Source: Cunninghamella blakesleeana (Eukaryota; Mucoromycota; Mucoromycetes; Mucorales; Cunninghamellaceae). From it: a stretch of 64,000 nt of DNA. Position numbers and translations under genes: made by a program. The DNA is taken from contig JAFCIZ010000003.1 in the NCBI GenBank assembly GCA_017871115.1, forward strand, positions 125,001 to 189,000, in the 5' to 3' direction. Each line of letters starts with the position of its first letter. The first letter of the stretch is position 1. The notes under the pieces were generated by a model. It saw only the letters and a list, made by a program, of their open reading frames with translations, was not told the DNA's origin and made no database searches. Shown one piece after another: positions 1 to 13,003 of this stretch.

Positions 1-191
1 TTTTGATCACCTTCATGCTGGACATAAAATTTTATTAACCATGACAGCTTTATCTACTAGGAAAAGTTTAATCGTTGGAGTTACAGGTAGAGTATAAATA
101 AAGAAAATGTAATAAAAAGTGAACTGTAAAGGATAAATAAATAAAAGGCAAAAATTATTTATTTGTATTTTTTTCCTTTTGCTCTTTTTTG

Positions 192-230
<39 letters not shown>

Positions 231-603
231 TGATATTATGTTGGCATCTAAAAAACACCGTGAATTTATTGCATCCACTCACGATCGAATTATAAAAGTA
301 AGAGAATTTTTACATCGAATAAGGAATGGATTAGATTATAATATTGTGCCTATTACAGATCCTTTTGGTCCTACTATCACCGATCCTGATATCCAAGCAT
401 TAGTTTGTTCTCATGAGACTTTAAAAGGAAGTCAAATGGTGAATATTGAACGGATAAAAAGAAATTTCGAACCACTAGTAATTAAAATCATTGATGTCAT
501 TAGTTCAAACACAAATAATAATAATAATGATAATTCAAATTGGTCAGATAAAATTAGTTCAAGTTGGATTAGACAATATTTATTTGATCGCCAACAAAAA
601 TAA
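1..603 (+). CDS. Phosphopantetheine adenylyltransferase (CoA biosynthesis), 3' part
   Basis: The gene is cut by the window edge; only the last two exons are seen. Exon 1..86 (first full codon at 2) encodes FDHLHAGHK, the nucleotide-binding HxGH-type signature of the PPAT/Cab4 branch of nucleotidyltransferases. The intron is 87..229 (GT...AG) and ends in a long TA repeat. The last exon is 230..603, and a codon is split across the junction (G|AT), giving GVTDDIML. Downstream motifs are typical of eukaryotic PPAT: TDPFGPTITDPDIQALV, SHETLKG, and a C-terminal ISSSWIRQYL. Family knowledge: this enzyme transfers AMP from ATP to 4'-phosphopantetheine to make dephospho-CoA in the cytosol. An N-rich stretch (about 535) is a low-complexity insertion before the C-terminus. 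No frameshift is seen. Confidence 0.85.
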
Positions 604-777
604 ATGATTTGAAGTGTAAATAGATTTTATTTTTTTTATTTTTATTTTTTTGAATAGAATGAAAATAATCTTGATACAATATATAATCCTGAAATATTCT
701 TTTTTTATTTGACTGTTTGAAAAAATAAAAATAAAACGGTGATTATATAGTACTACAAAATATTTGATAATCATTCG

Positions 778-819
<42 letters not shown>

Positions 820-1653
820 GATCACGGCATATTCTGACGTGTATGGATTAAAGAAAAAAAGGAGGATATGAGAAGTTGATAAATTTATTATTTTAAAAAA
901 ACTGCACTTTATAAGCTTTGAATTTTGGATCATTTTTCTAAACATTATTTATTTTATTAACTTTTCTCTCAATTTTTTTCTTTTATGGTAGCTTTATTCC
1001 ATTAAAAATCAAAATACTGGACACTTTTTTCCAAGCTTATTAATTTGATAATGATCATCGTAAAGATATTATTATGTTCTCTCTTTTAAAATTAAGTCTT
1101 TTCATTGTATTTGTACAAATTAGAGTATTTTAGGCTACCTGAAATAGCACTTTATCAATTATGTAGGCTAGGTTCTTTTTTACTTTTAATGATGTTAATA
1201 AAACAACAAACGTTCTTTTGGTTGGGTAATTATTTTATTTCTTCACAACATAATAAAAAAGACAAAAGTGCTTGGTGCTTGCTCAAAAAGTTCGAAATAA
1301 TTATAACAAAGAATATTAACAATAATAATATCAAAATATTTTTATTTTTATTTTATTGTTTTAATAAAATATAATATATACCAAATATAATAGCAATAGT
1401 TAAAGATAAAACTTCAAAAACTATGCGACATACATTTTTTTTATTATAAGCAATTGAAATTAAGTTGGAATTTATAAAATGCCATCAACAGATATTTAAG
1501 ATAATGAGATTAAACTTTATTTATAAAGGGCACATAAATTCAGATTTAGATATAAAATAATTCCTCTAAAGGTAAAACAATAATAGCATTCTTTTTTTTA
1601 AAAAAAATAATGTAACTCATTATTACATTACAGTCTATAAAGTATCGAATTAT
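604..1653. other. Intergenic, no gene seen
   Basis: This AT-rich spacer lies between the convergent PPAT and SCP1 genes. It holds a run of about 23 T followed by about 16 A (779-820), which could fold as a hairpin. I saw no exon with plausible splice sites and no RNA gene. Confidence 0.6.
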
Positions 1654-2700
1654 TTAAGAGAATATACCATTAAGATGTTTTAAAAACATGTCAAAAATGG
1701 CTGAAGGTTGATACGCAGCAGCCTATACACCAAAATAAAATAGCAGTAATAAAAAGTGATTTTGTGAATACAATTTTCCTTTATATTATATATATATTTA
1801 CCATATGACCAGCCCCATACACTCTTACAAAGGTTAAACCACCACCAGATTGAAATTCACCTACTTCCTTTCCACTTTGATCTAACCACGGATTAAGTGT
1901 GCTAGAGCGATATAACGTAATATTTTTAAAATTTAATTGTTTAGTCCAAGCATAGTTGCCATACTAATAATAATAATAGTAGTAAAATATAACATTTAGT
2001 TTTAAGAAAAAAGAATAAATGAATTTTATTATAATTACCCAATTCCCGCGAAAATCTGCATCGCCTGCATAGATTAGCACCAGCACGCCCTGATCTAATA
2101 TATTCTTAACTAAAGGGGCAAAATCTCTTGCACTATAAACAATTAAAATAAACAAATAAAGCAAAATGAAATAAACAGATAACCATATACTATTATCGTA
2201 AACGTATAGTACTTACTAGTCTCCAGTGCCGTAAAAGAAAGTTTTCTGTTATAAAAATATAAAAGATGTAACTATACAAGTTCATAATTGAAAAGACAAA
2301 ATATAAAAACCTTACCACTTGATTATTACATCTAGTAAAGGTCTGAGCAGCAGGTACACCTATTAATTCTTTGATTTTATTTTGACTAATAAAATTGACG
2401 TATGTATAAGGGGGAGTGTCTTTAGATCTAACGTCATATGTACTTTTTCCGGACTTTAAATAAAAATCTTCTAAATATCTAATGCAATAGCTTGTAGCAT
2501 AAACACAATCCGTTACTGTTTCAGTTTCCTTGCATTTTTTCACTATAAAATTATAATAAAATAAAATAAATTTTTTGTTTTTTTAATATACCTGTATATT
2601 CATTATATATATACTTTACATAGCTGAATACATTGAGGTGTATTTTCTAGCATAATATTACAATCCATTTGGTCAAGTACTGATCCATCTAAATAATAAA

Positions 2701-2731
<31 letters not shown>

Positions 2732-3467
2732 AAATAAATAAATAAAAAGAGCAGAAGAGCTAGAGGGACGAGGAACACTAAACTTACAAGTCGAATTGCA
2801 TGCCATTTTTACTATATATTGACTAAATAAACAAAATAAAGAACAAATAAATAAACAAAAAAGCAACTATAGCCAGATATATTTATATAGATCTATTTGA
2901 ATGTACTCTACTTTTGAACGACGATACTAGTAAGACCATTACCAATACCAATTGATTTCAAATTAATATAATTTTGTTGATTATCTGGAGATAAATTTTT
3001 ATTTTTCATTAAAATATAATTTGCCATAGAGGGTATGTAATGACCTGCAAAAGACTCGCTATGTGTTAAAAAATAATATTTTTTTAGTGATACATTAATT
3101 TCAATTTTTTTTTTCGCATTGTTTAGTTTTTTTATTTTACCCAAAGAAATGGAATGGATTACTTTGATATTGTGGAAATGCGTCAAAAAATTGTAGCAGA
3201 AATTCATATACCAAAGGAGTTGCTTCTTCTGTAGAAGAAATAATATCACCAATAGAATAACCAGTGCCTGCAGGCTGATAGCATATTTACATTGCAGAAT
3301 AAAAAAATTGAGTAAAAAAAAAAATACACGTAGGTGTTTGGTTTATTTTTTCTTTTACCTGATCAAGAAATAGCATATTAGTTACTTTATTCCAACTACC
3401 TTGTTCGTTATATTTATCTTTTGTTCCATCTTCATTAACGTTACAGGGTCCTACTTCCTATTATTAA

Positions 3468-3536
<69 letters not shown>

Positions 3537-4084
3537 CGGGTTTGATTCAGTGACCGACAGTTCGATTTGTTTTACTTATTACCATCCATAATCCACTAAT
3601 CAAAAATAATGATATTTAAAAAAAGATAAATACAGATGTGAATAAAAATATGATGTATACCACTTTATAATATTCTGTATATAATTATTTACGTCATTGA
3701 GGAGCAACCAGGGCCACCATTTAACCAAAGTGTCAAAGGAGCAGTGTCAGGATTTGAACGACTTTCAAAAAACCAAAAAAAGTATTTTGTTGTAGGTGTC
3801 ACTTTAATATACCCAGAGTACTATTAATCATAAAAAATAAGAATATTAATAATTGATGTAAGAATTATACATATAATAATATTATTATAAAATAATAATC
3901 ATTTTACTTGAACGACAGAATCACATAAACTTGATTGTTTAAAATGATACTTTTTATTTGTTACACTAGAAGTAATAATAATATCTTTACTTGGTTCAAA
4001 CTTAACGCTATCTGGTATAGGTATAAGAGAATGAACCATAGTCAACCATAATGATATACATAGTAGAGTGAATTTTTTTTTCAT
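1654..4084 (-). pseudogene. SCP1: serine carboxypeptidase (S10), frameshifted near the 3' end
   Basis: This is the first of four tandem S10 carboxypeptidase genes. Thirteen exons can be placed by GT/AG sites and homology: 4084-3908, 3820-3693, 3595-3583 (13-nt micro-exon), 3457-3359, 3274-3141, 3058-2912, 2822-2788, 2688-2620, 2542-2316, 2245-2217, 2132-2039, 1964-1802, 1722-1654. Visible landmarks are a signal peptide (MKKKFTLLCISLWLTMVHS), the oxyanion loop GGPGCSS, the nucleophile elbow GESFAGHY, and YAGDADF with the Asp region. Exon 1964-1802 is 163 nt where SCP2-SCP4 have 162. An extra T at about 1918-1920 shifts the frame and creates a TAG before GAGH, which holds the catalytic His. Either this is a young pseudogene or one base is wrong in the assembly. 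Everything else is open, and the 5' end is almost identical to SCP4. Confidence 0.8.
3461..3537. repeat. (ATT)n microsatellite in an SCP1 intron
   Basis: A run of about 24 ATT units fills the intron between the 13-nt micro-exon and the next exon of SCP1. The same intron in SCP4 has only a few AAT/AAATA units. Confidence 0.9.
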
Positions 4085-5009
4085 ATTTTTTAATTGACAG
4101 GAGGAAGGAGAAAGAGATCAATATATGTATATATAAAAAGTTATATGAGATACAAAAGAAAAATAAAATTTTTTATATTTTTTTAAAATAAATACAGATC
4201 CTCGAAATTAAAAACATGTAATCAAACAATTAAACAAAAAAGCGAAGATCCAGCCGTAACTTTATCTTTGGGGGGAGGAGGAGAAGTTTGCAGTAAAACC
4301 CCAAAAAAAAACCCCACTTATAAATTTATTTATTATTTTTCTTTTTTTTAAAATATATTTATCGTACAACAATTGTTAATCTTACTAATTATTTTAGGAA
4401 AGTATATGTAAAAACTTTTTAAAATTTAAATTCATTTATATAAGACATAAACAGGCACGTTGTCATTCTAATTTATTAAAATAAATCAAAATTAAACTGA
4501 ATATTTATTTAAATTTGTAAGTAATTACCTAATTGCCTTGAAGCTTTATCCGATTATTTACATAATTGTTATATATATGTAAACTGATTTTCGCATGATG
4601 GTTTTGAATATTTATGAATTTATTTTTAAAAAATGCTTAAGTTAAATGTTCATAAATTTGTATATATATTAGATTAATTGGTTTGGGAATTAAGTATATA
4701 AATAGTATAATCATTATCTCTACATAGACTAATTATTATAAGAAAATTGTGGGTATCTACATAAATAATTTAAAAAAATGGATTCAAATTAAATACTCGC
4801 ACATCTCCAATTAATTTTTAACTAAATAGCTTGAAACTTTAACAGGTTAATCAAAGATGTGAATGATTGAACTGTTATTTATGTGAAATTTGGCTATTTT
4901 TCCATTATATTTAACCGTTTATTATTTTCGCAGTGATATTAGCATTTTTTAGACAAACTTCTCAATGTTGTCAAATACGTAAAAAAAAAAAAAAACTAAG
5001 TTGCTTTAA

Positions 5010-5040
<31 letters not shown>

Positions 5041-5159
5041 ATGAATAATATACTTTTAAATAAAGCTACAATTAGATTACTACATATACAAGTCGTTGAT
5101 AGTAATAGACAAATTAATGGCACGATTTATTATATATAAAATAATATACAAATAAAAAA
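4085..5159. other. Intergenic between SCP1 and SCP2
   Basis: This is the upstream region of SCP1 and the downstream region of SCP2. It is AT-rich with poly-A/T tracts, including a T-run at about 5010-5037. TATA-like sequence lies 20-60 bp upstream of the SCP1 ATG. No further gene is supported. Confidence 0.5.
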
Positions 5160-7687
5160 TTATTGAGGAAATTCACTATTTATATGCTTGAAAAACATTT
5201 CATAAAGAGCTTCTGGTTGATCGACAGGAACCTATATATATTAGTAGCACAATGGTAATAAAATAGCATAGATATAAATTTCTATTAATAAATATATACG
5301 TAAACATATTGTTAATTTGCTTTTTTCTTTTATTTATTTATATTTATACCGAATGGCCAGCCTTATATATTCTAACAAAGGTTAAACCTCCACCAGATTG
5401 GAATTCACCTATTTCCTCTCCATTTTGATTAGTCAGAGGATGGAATTGATCAGATTGATAGATTGTGTTGTTTTTAAAGTCTAATTGTTGTGTCCAAGCG
5501 TGATTACCATACTAAAAAATTGATAGATAAAATTTGGTATTACAAATAAAAATCCATATATTATTATTATTATTATTATTGCATTATCAATTTTTACCCA
5601 ATTTGCTTTAAAGTCAGCATCCCCAGCATAGATAATAGAACGCACACCATTGTTAAGTAAATTAGCCACAGAAGGAGATACATCTCTAACGCTATAATAG
5701 AATGAAACATAGTAAATTAATAAAAAAAAAAAAAATAACGCTTAAATATATTTGTATATATTTATATAAAAAATACTAACTAATCACCAGTAGCATAAAA
5801 TCCTCTTTTCTATAATAATAGTAATAAAATTTAGATTATTTTTTTTTTTAAAAAAGTAAAGTTGTTTTACTATAAAAGAATAAAATAGACAGTTTTACCA
5901 CATCAAAATTACATCTAACAAAAGGACGCTGGGAAGGAATCCCGACTAATTTTTTAAATTCAGTTTGGTTAACAAAATCTGGGTAAGTAAATTTATATTT
6001 TTCTGTAGCTCTAACATCAAAGTTTTGTTTCCCTGATCTTTGATAAATCTTTTCGACATTTTTGACACAGTATTCCGAAGCGAAAACACAATCTTTCACT
6101 GTTTCGGTTTTTTTACATCTTTCCACTAAATATAAAAATATAGAAATGAAAAATATATTAAAAATCAAATATTATCATTATCATTATTATTATTATTATC
6201 ATTATTATTGTTATTGTTGTTATTTTTAATTTCATTACTTAGTTGAACGCATTTAGGTATATTTTTTTTCATAGTGTCACAATTATTTTGATCAAGTACT
6301 GAACCATCTAAAAATAGATAAATACACAAGTGAACAAACAAACAAACAGAAAAAAAAAAAAAACAAATAAATAAGCATATAAATAAACAAATAAACAAAT
6401 ATCATAAAAACAAGGGGATAATTATGAAAATCTTACAAGTTGAATGACACGCCATTTTTTCTGCATACTGACTATATAAATAAAAACAATAACAGTAAAT
6501 AAACAAAAAAAAAAAAAAAAAAAAGATACATATATATTAATCGTGAAAAATATACTTTACAATTGAACCATCATATTAGTATACCCATTGCCAATACCTA
6601 TTGATTGTAAATTAATATATTTATATTGATTTTCTGGTGATAATTTTTTATTTTCCTTTAATATATAATCTGCCATAGGAGGTATAAAATGACCGGCGAA
6701 AGATTCTCTACAAATAAATAATAAAAAAGCATTAGACATACTTTTTTAAAATTGAATTTTTTTAAGTACACTATTTTATTTTACCCAAAGAAATGAAATG
6801 GATTATTTTTATATTGTGGGAATGCGTCAAAAAATTGTAACAAGAATTTATACATTAAAGGTGCTGTTTCATCTGTAGTAGTAATCCAATCACCAACGGA
6901 AAAACCAGCACCAGCGGGCTAAAAGGTAATAAAAGAAAGAAGTGGAAAGATAGATATGTATGTATGTATGTATGTTTGAAAATTGAACTAAAGAAAGTAA
7001 AAGAGAAGCACAAGTTTCTCACTTTTACCTGATCAATGAATAGCATATTGGATGCTTTGTTCCAGCTACCTCTTTGATTATAGATTACTTTAGTAACATC
7101 TTCATTAAGTTTACATGGTCCAATTCCTATAATTTTTTAAAATGATATTAAGTAAAATACAATTAATACATATAATTAGTTATAATAATATTTGTACCTT
7201 TCCATAAGCCACTAAGTAGATTCAAAAAATAAAGAATTTAGACAAAGTTAATATTATTAATAAACTTTATATTATATACACTATATATATATATATATAT
7301 ATATATATTTACAATAGTGAAGAGCATCCTGGACCACCATTTAACCAAAGTGTCAATGGAGCAGTATCTGGGTTTGTACGGCTTTCAAAAAACCAAAAAA
7401 AGTATTGAGTTGTGGATGTCACGTCAATAGTTCCAGAATACTATTAATGAAAATAATAATAACATTAAGTATATTTCATGTAGAAGAGTAATAATAATGA
7501 ATGGCATTACTTGAACAACAGAATCACATAAGCTCGATTGTTTAAAATGGTATTTTTGATTTGTAACGTTAGAAGATATGATGATATCTTTACTCGTTTC
7601 AAGAGCTAAATTATCCAGCAAAAGATTAGCAGAATAAGCAATGGAGACCCATAATGAAATATAAAATAAAACAATACAAATTTTCAT
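5160..7687 (-). CDS. SCP2: secreted serine carboxypeptidase (peptidase family S10)
   Basis: Thirteen exons were placed: 7687-7511, 7440-7313, 7211-7198 (14-nt micro-exon), 7126-7029, 6918-6785, 6707-6561, 6471-6437, 6307-6239, 6125-5899, 5809-5781, 5691-5598, 5511-5350, 5231-5160. Together they give 1386 nt, an uninterrupted 461-residue protein of normal S10 length. Residues 1-19 are a signal peptide, GGPGCSS is at 94-100, catalytic Ser is at about 186 in GESFAGH, the Asp motif YAGDADF is at about 374-380, and catalytic His is at about 437 in KAGHSVPVDQP. Family knowledge: such enzymes release C-terminal amino acids at acid pH in vacuoles or outside the cell. The position in a four-gene array suggests dosage expansion for protein digestion. 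The start is the only ATG giving the conserved signal peptide. Confidence 0.93.
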
Positions 7688-7733
7688 TATATTTTTTTTT
7701 TATCAATATAAAAATGATTAAAAGAAAGAAAAA

Positions 7734-7764
<31 letters not shown>

Positions 7765-8297
7765 TAAAAGATCTACAAATATAAGAATGTATGTGGCTAA
7801 ATATACTCGTAAGTACTATATATTAGCATCTTCTGTTAATAAGATATACAGGGGCAGTCGGCTTTACATTCAACTATTTAGAATTTCAAAATATTATTTT
7901 TTGAGGAGTACATTGATATAGTTTATTTGCATTAAAAGGTCTTTTTATTTAGCCGGTTTTCAATATATTGAAAAATATTATACCAAACTATGCTAAAAAA
8001 AAATGAAGAAATAAAAATAAAAATTTACATTTATCAATTTATATATATATATATATATATTTAATTGTTAATACTATTATTATTATTATCTAAAAATAAG
8101 TTTATGGGAAAAGATGATTGAATCATATAAAATAAAATAAATAGCAAAAAGTGCATAAAATAATAATAACGGAGATAAAGATAGTATACTTGTTTAAATA
8201 TAAACAGTAATTAAAAAATACAAATATAAAAAAATAAGAAATAAAGAATATTACAATTCATTATATATAAAACTTGGTATATAAAAAAATATAATCA
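7688..8297. other. Intergenic between SCP2 and SCP3
   Basis: This short spacer contains the SCP2 promoter region, with TATA-rich sequence at 7738-7768, and the SCP3 3' flank. It has TA and ATT microsatellites. No gene is seen. Confidence 0.5.
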
Positions 8298-10660
8298 TTA
8301 AAGGAATCCATTATTGATATGTTTTAAAAACATATCATAAGCAGCTTCAGGTTGATAGGAAGGAACCTATATGTTTTTTATAACATACATGCATAAAAAA
8401 AGTTTGCATAAATAAATATGTAAATGCACCCTTGATTTTTTCACTTTTATTTATATACTTGTATACCTTATGACCTGCTTCATACACTCTTACAAAAGTT
8501 AACCCAGCGCCGTATTGATATTGACCCACCTCCTTTCCATTTTGGTCTAACCACGGTTGAAGTGTTTTAGATTGGTAGATTGCATTGTTTTTAAAGTTTA
8601 ATTGTTGAGTCAGAGCATGGTTGCCATACTAAATTTATAAATACTTAAAGTTTAATATTACATAAAAAAAATGATTATAATTGTTATTAGTTTTACCCAA
8701 TGTCCACGAAAATCAGCATCTCCTGCAAATATGATTACACGTATGCCTTGATCCAAAGCATCACCTAATTGAGGAGCAAAATCTCTTGCACTATAATGTG
8801 TTTAAATAAGCGAATTAAAACGCAAAGAGTTAATAAGAAAGCAAAAAAACTAAATTTATTACTATTGCACATCTATATATAAGATACTTACTAATCACCA
8901 GAAGCATAAAATGCCTTTTTCTATAAATATAAAAATAATAATGGAATGGGTAAAATTCAATAAAGATGCTTATCAGAATAAATAAATCATAAAAAATAAG
9001 AATTAGCAACATTACCACTAGATTATTACACAGATGGTAACCACGCCCAAGAGGAACTCCAAGCAATTCTTTGATATTATCTTGTCTAATAAAATCAAAA
9101 TAATTAAAGAAATAAACATTTTTATATCGTACATCATAATCTCTTCTTCCAGATCTTCGATAAATTTTTTCAACATAATTGGCGCAATATTTTGTGGCTG
9201 AAACACAATCTGCTTGTTTTCCAGTAAGTTTACATTTTTCCACTACAATTAATAATATTAACAATAATAATAAAATTAAAAATAAGAAAAAAAAAAAAAA
9301 GAATTTCATTATAATATCATGTACTTTACTTCGCTGAATACATTTAGGTGTGTTTTCTTTCATAATATTACAATCAGTTTCGTTAAGTACAGATCCATCT
9401 AAAAAAAATAAAATAAAATACTGCATTAGAAAAGTGTGTACCATAAATAAAAAGGTGATCATGTTAAACTTACATGTAGAATTGCATGCCATTGTTACTG
9501 CATATTGACTAATGTAATAAATAAATAAATAAATATACAAATAATTAAACAATGATGATTCGTATATATATATATTAATATATAGATACTTTACTCTTGA
9601 ATTAATATACTAATAAGACCATTCCCAATTCCAATGGTTTCTAAATTAATACGATTTCCCTGATTTTTTAGAGTTAAACTTTTATTTTTTTTTAATATAT
9701 AATTTGCTATTGAAGGTATATAATGCCCTGCATAACTTTCCCTAATAATATATGTATATATAAAAAAAAAAAAATGGCTTTATTATTATTTGGTTCTTTC
9801 TATTACAATTATTATTATCATCATTTTTTCTTTACCCAAATATATGAAATGGATTATTTTTATATTGTGGAAAAGCATCGAAAAAGCTTAATAAAAACTC
9901 ATAAACCAAAGGTGTGGCCTCTTTAGTAGAAGATATCATATCGCCAAATGAATATCCGGTTCCAGCAGGCTGGTATAATTTTTTTTTTTAAAAAAATAAA
10001 TAAATAAAAGAATTCAGTGAAAGAAAATAAAACCAGCTGCGTGTTATTTTGTTATTACCTGATCAAGAAATAGCATATTAGATATTTTATTCCAACTACC
10101 TCGTTCGTTAAAGGAATCTTTAGTGCCTTCAGCATTTATACTACAAGGACCGACCTCACGCCATAACCCGCTAAATTTATATATAAATAAATGCCGATTA
10201 GAATTTTCAACCATTGTATTAATAGTATATATATATATATATATATGAATATATTTACGCTAATGAAGAACATCCAGGACCACCATTTAACCAAAGTGTC
10301 AATGGAGCAGTGTCTGGATTTGTACGACTTTCAAAAAACCAAAAAAAATATTTTGTTGTTGGTGTCACTTTAATATATCCAGAGTACTACGAATTAATGA
10401 TAAGAGTTAATTTTATTAATTAGTAAAATAACCATATATATATATATATATATATATATACTATATAAAAATAGTAACTTTACTTGAACAACAGAGTCAC
10501 ATAAAGTTGGTTGTTTGAAGTGGTAGGTTCTATTTGTTGTTGAAGAAGTAATAATAATATCTTTACTTGGTTCAAAATTTGTATTATTTATTAAAGAAAT
10601 ATCTGAATAGACAACAGTTATCCATAATGAAATACATAATAAAAGGATATAATTTTTCAT
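8298..10660 (-). CDS. SCP3: secreted serine carboxypeptidase (S10)
   Basis: Twelve exons: 10660-10484, 10386-10259, 10170-10059, 9969-9836, 9741-9595, 9508-9474, 9398-9330, 9242-9016, 8920-8892, 8790-8697, 8628-8467, 8366-8298. They sum to 1383 nt, 460 residues, with all frames matching. The signal peptide is [19 protein letters not shown]. The oxyanion loop is GGPGCSS, the nucleophile elbow GESYAGHY, the Asp motif FAGDADF and the His motif YEAGHKVPSYQP. Unlike SCP1, SCP2 and SCP4, it has no intron between GLW and the GPC motif: exon 10170-10059 carries GLWREVGPC in one piece. It shares all other intron positions with its array neighbours, so it is a true tandem paralogue. Confidence 0.93.
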
Positions 10661-11432
10661 TGTTTTATATATGTATATATATGTCTATAAATATATAAAT
10701 ATATAAATATATATATATATATATATGAAAAAATAAAATATATTAAGAGAGAAAGAGAAAGAAAAAAATATAAAATAAACGATTTTTTTCCTTTTATTTT
10801 TATTAATAATTATAAAAAAGAGAGGTACTAAATTGGGCTCATTATAATGGTGCAGCTAAATTTTTGGTTGGAATCATATCAAACTAAGCAACCACTCTTT
10901 TTGTTTTTTGAAATTCCGCCATCTTAGTTTCGGAAGAGGAAATTATAGTTTTACATTTAAATAGAAGGAAATGTTTCTTCGATACTTATTTTTTTTTTAA
11001 AAAAAAAATGATTATTTAGACGAAAGCAGCTTCTCCTCAATAGTGATCGTCTAATCAAAACAAATAAAGCACTAGGATATCTTTACAAAAAACCTTTTAC
11101 ATGATTGTTGTGTGGTCTTTATTTGGAAATGGTAAATGTTGATATGTATTATATAGCTTCATATATATATTAATAATTGTATGCACACATCCAATTATCA
11201 TTTATTTTAATGAATTTTTTATTTTTTTTTTTAATTTCAAAAAATATATTATTATGGTAATATACCATCATGAATACAGTACTAAGTAATTTATTTGGAA
11301 AAAAAAAAAAAAAAATAATAATAAAGCATATATTGTGTTATTTATTTATTTTGGTACGTATTATGTATACATATATATATATATCGTCTAGTTATTAAAA
11401 AAAAATAATAATCAACGATAATAATCTTTTTT
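10661..11432. other. Intergenic between SCP3 and the small hypothetical gene
   Basis: This is the SCP3 promoter region, with TA-repeat runs at about 10663-10725, followed by sequence of slightly higher GC (10830-11100) that shows no open frame and no recognisable transposon end. Confidence 0.45.
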
Positions 11433-11822
11433 TTAATATGTTGTTTGCTTCGGTAATGAATAGACAAGTGTTTTATCTAATGGAGATGTGTTTTCACGAT
11501 CTTCTTTTGAAAAAGAGATTTCATAAATTTGTAAAATAGCAGGACCATTAGGGGATGTGTAAGTAACTCTTGTATCACATGTTTCCCATAATCTTTTATA
11601 ATATTCATCATCATATGTTTCTAATTTTTCTAAAAGGAATTCTATATCTGTGCATCCTTGAACGCCACCATGAAAGCAATTGTTTACTTGATGAAAGTAT
11701 TCATTTTTTCCGATATTAATCATAGTTTCTTGAGTTATATCATGATATATATCTTGTTTGAGAATAACATGAATATCATATACTGGAATCATGGTTCTAA
11801 TGACTAGTAAATAAGTGGGCAT
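11433..11822 (-). CDS. Hypothetical 129-residue protein within the carboxypeptidase array
   Basis: This single uninterrupted frame of 129 codons lies in the same orientation as the flanking SCP genes. Codon use and composition look coding: it is not low complexity and has Cys residues at about 49, 57 and 82. It starts MPTYLLVIRTMIPVYDIHV, includes a CFHGGVQGC segment, and ends KTLVYSLPKQTTY. There is no clear signal peptide and no membrane helix. I do not recognise the family. It could be the last exon of a longer gene, but no acceptor upstream is needed for the frame. Its function is unknown. Confidence 0.6.
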   Translation of the reverse strand: MPTYLLVIRTMIPVYDIHVILKQDIYHDITQETMINIGKNEYFHQVNNCFHGGVQGCTDIEFLLEKLETYDDEYYKRLWETCDTRVTYTSPNGPAILQIYEISFSKEDRENTSPLDKTLVYSLPKQTTY

Positions 11823-12277
11823 TTTATTTAAAATACAAGTAAATAAGCGAAATAAAGTAATGAAAATGAAAAAGAAATGTAAAAAAGATTAAAAAATGAA
11901 CCTACATAATTTTTATTCTTTATTGGCTACAGGATTAAGCTGCGGATCGTAATAAAAAAGGGTCGTGATTCCTTTTTTTTTTTTCTTTTAGATCACAACA
12001 AAAAGTTTATATATATTTCTCAGCAAACTTTAAATTGACCCCCAACCTTTTTTTGAACAGCAAACCTTCTTTTGGGTAATGAATTTATTCATCTAGGACT
12101 ACTTTATGCAATGGTTTGCATATAAGGAGGAAAGACAATTTACAAAGTTCATTCTTTATATAGAAACGAAAAGAATTCTAATTATGCTCTTTTTATTATT
12201 ATTAGTACCTTAATATGATTAAGATAAAGCAAAATGAAAAAAATAGTATACGGTATATTTAAAAAATAGAATATCAT

Positions 12278-12656
12278 TTAAAGAAATTCACCATTGATAT
12301 GTTTTAAAAACATATCATAAACAGCTTCAGGTTGATAGTATGCAGCCTATTTATATCCCATAAAAAAATATATTTATGTAAACCTCAATATCTATGCATT
12401 TTTGCATCCTTCTTTTTTTTTGTTTTTGTTTTGTTACCTTATGACCTGCTTCATATATTCTTACAAAAGTTAACCCTCCTCCTGATTGAGACTGGCCTGT
12501 TTCTTTACCGTTTTGATCAAACAATGGATATAACGGACTGGATTGATAGATTGCATTATTTTTAAATTTTAACTGTTGGGTCCAAGCATGATTGCCGTAC
12601 TAAATATAAAATAATACGAATAAAAGAAAATATTTAATATACATACAAGATAGGCA

Positions 12657-12706
<50 letters not shown>

Positions 12707-12965
12707 GTTTATTTGATTTTATCGTTTACCCAATTTCCACGGTAATCAGCATCTCCAGCAAAGATGAGTACAGGTATACCTTGATCTAATATATTACCTA
12801 CAAAAGGAGCGAAATCTCTTGCACTAATGTAATAATAATAACATAAATAACATATTTTTTTTTATAACTATATTTATATTTTTATATATTTTAATCAAGT
12901 ACTTACTAATCGCCAGTATCATAAAATGCGGTTTTCTATTATATTAAAATATAAGTGAATAAGGA

Positions 12966-13003
<38 letters not shown>

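Noticed and set aside
163..231. N-terminal extension reading MYFF...YIYIYI before the last PPAT exon
   Set aside because: It is translated intron: a TA repeat read as Tyr-Ile, with a good acceptor at 228-229.
4500..4850. Pair of diverged similar segments upstream of SCP1 (around 4520 and 4815)
   Set aside because: The similarity is short and confined to AT-rich words, so it cannot be told from composition.
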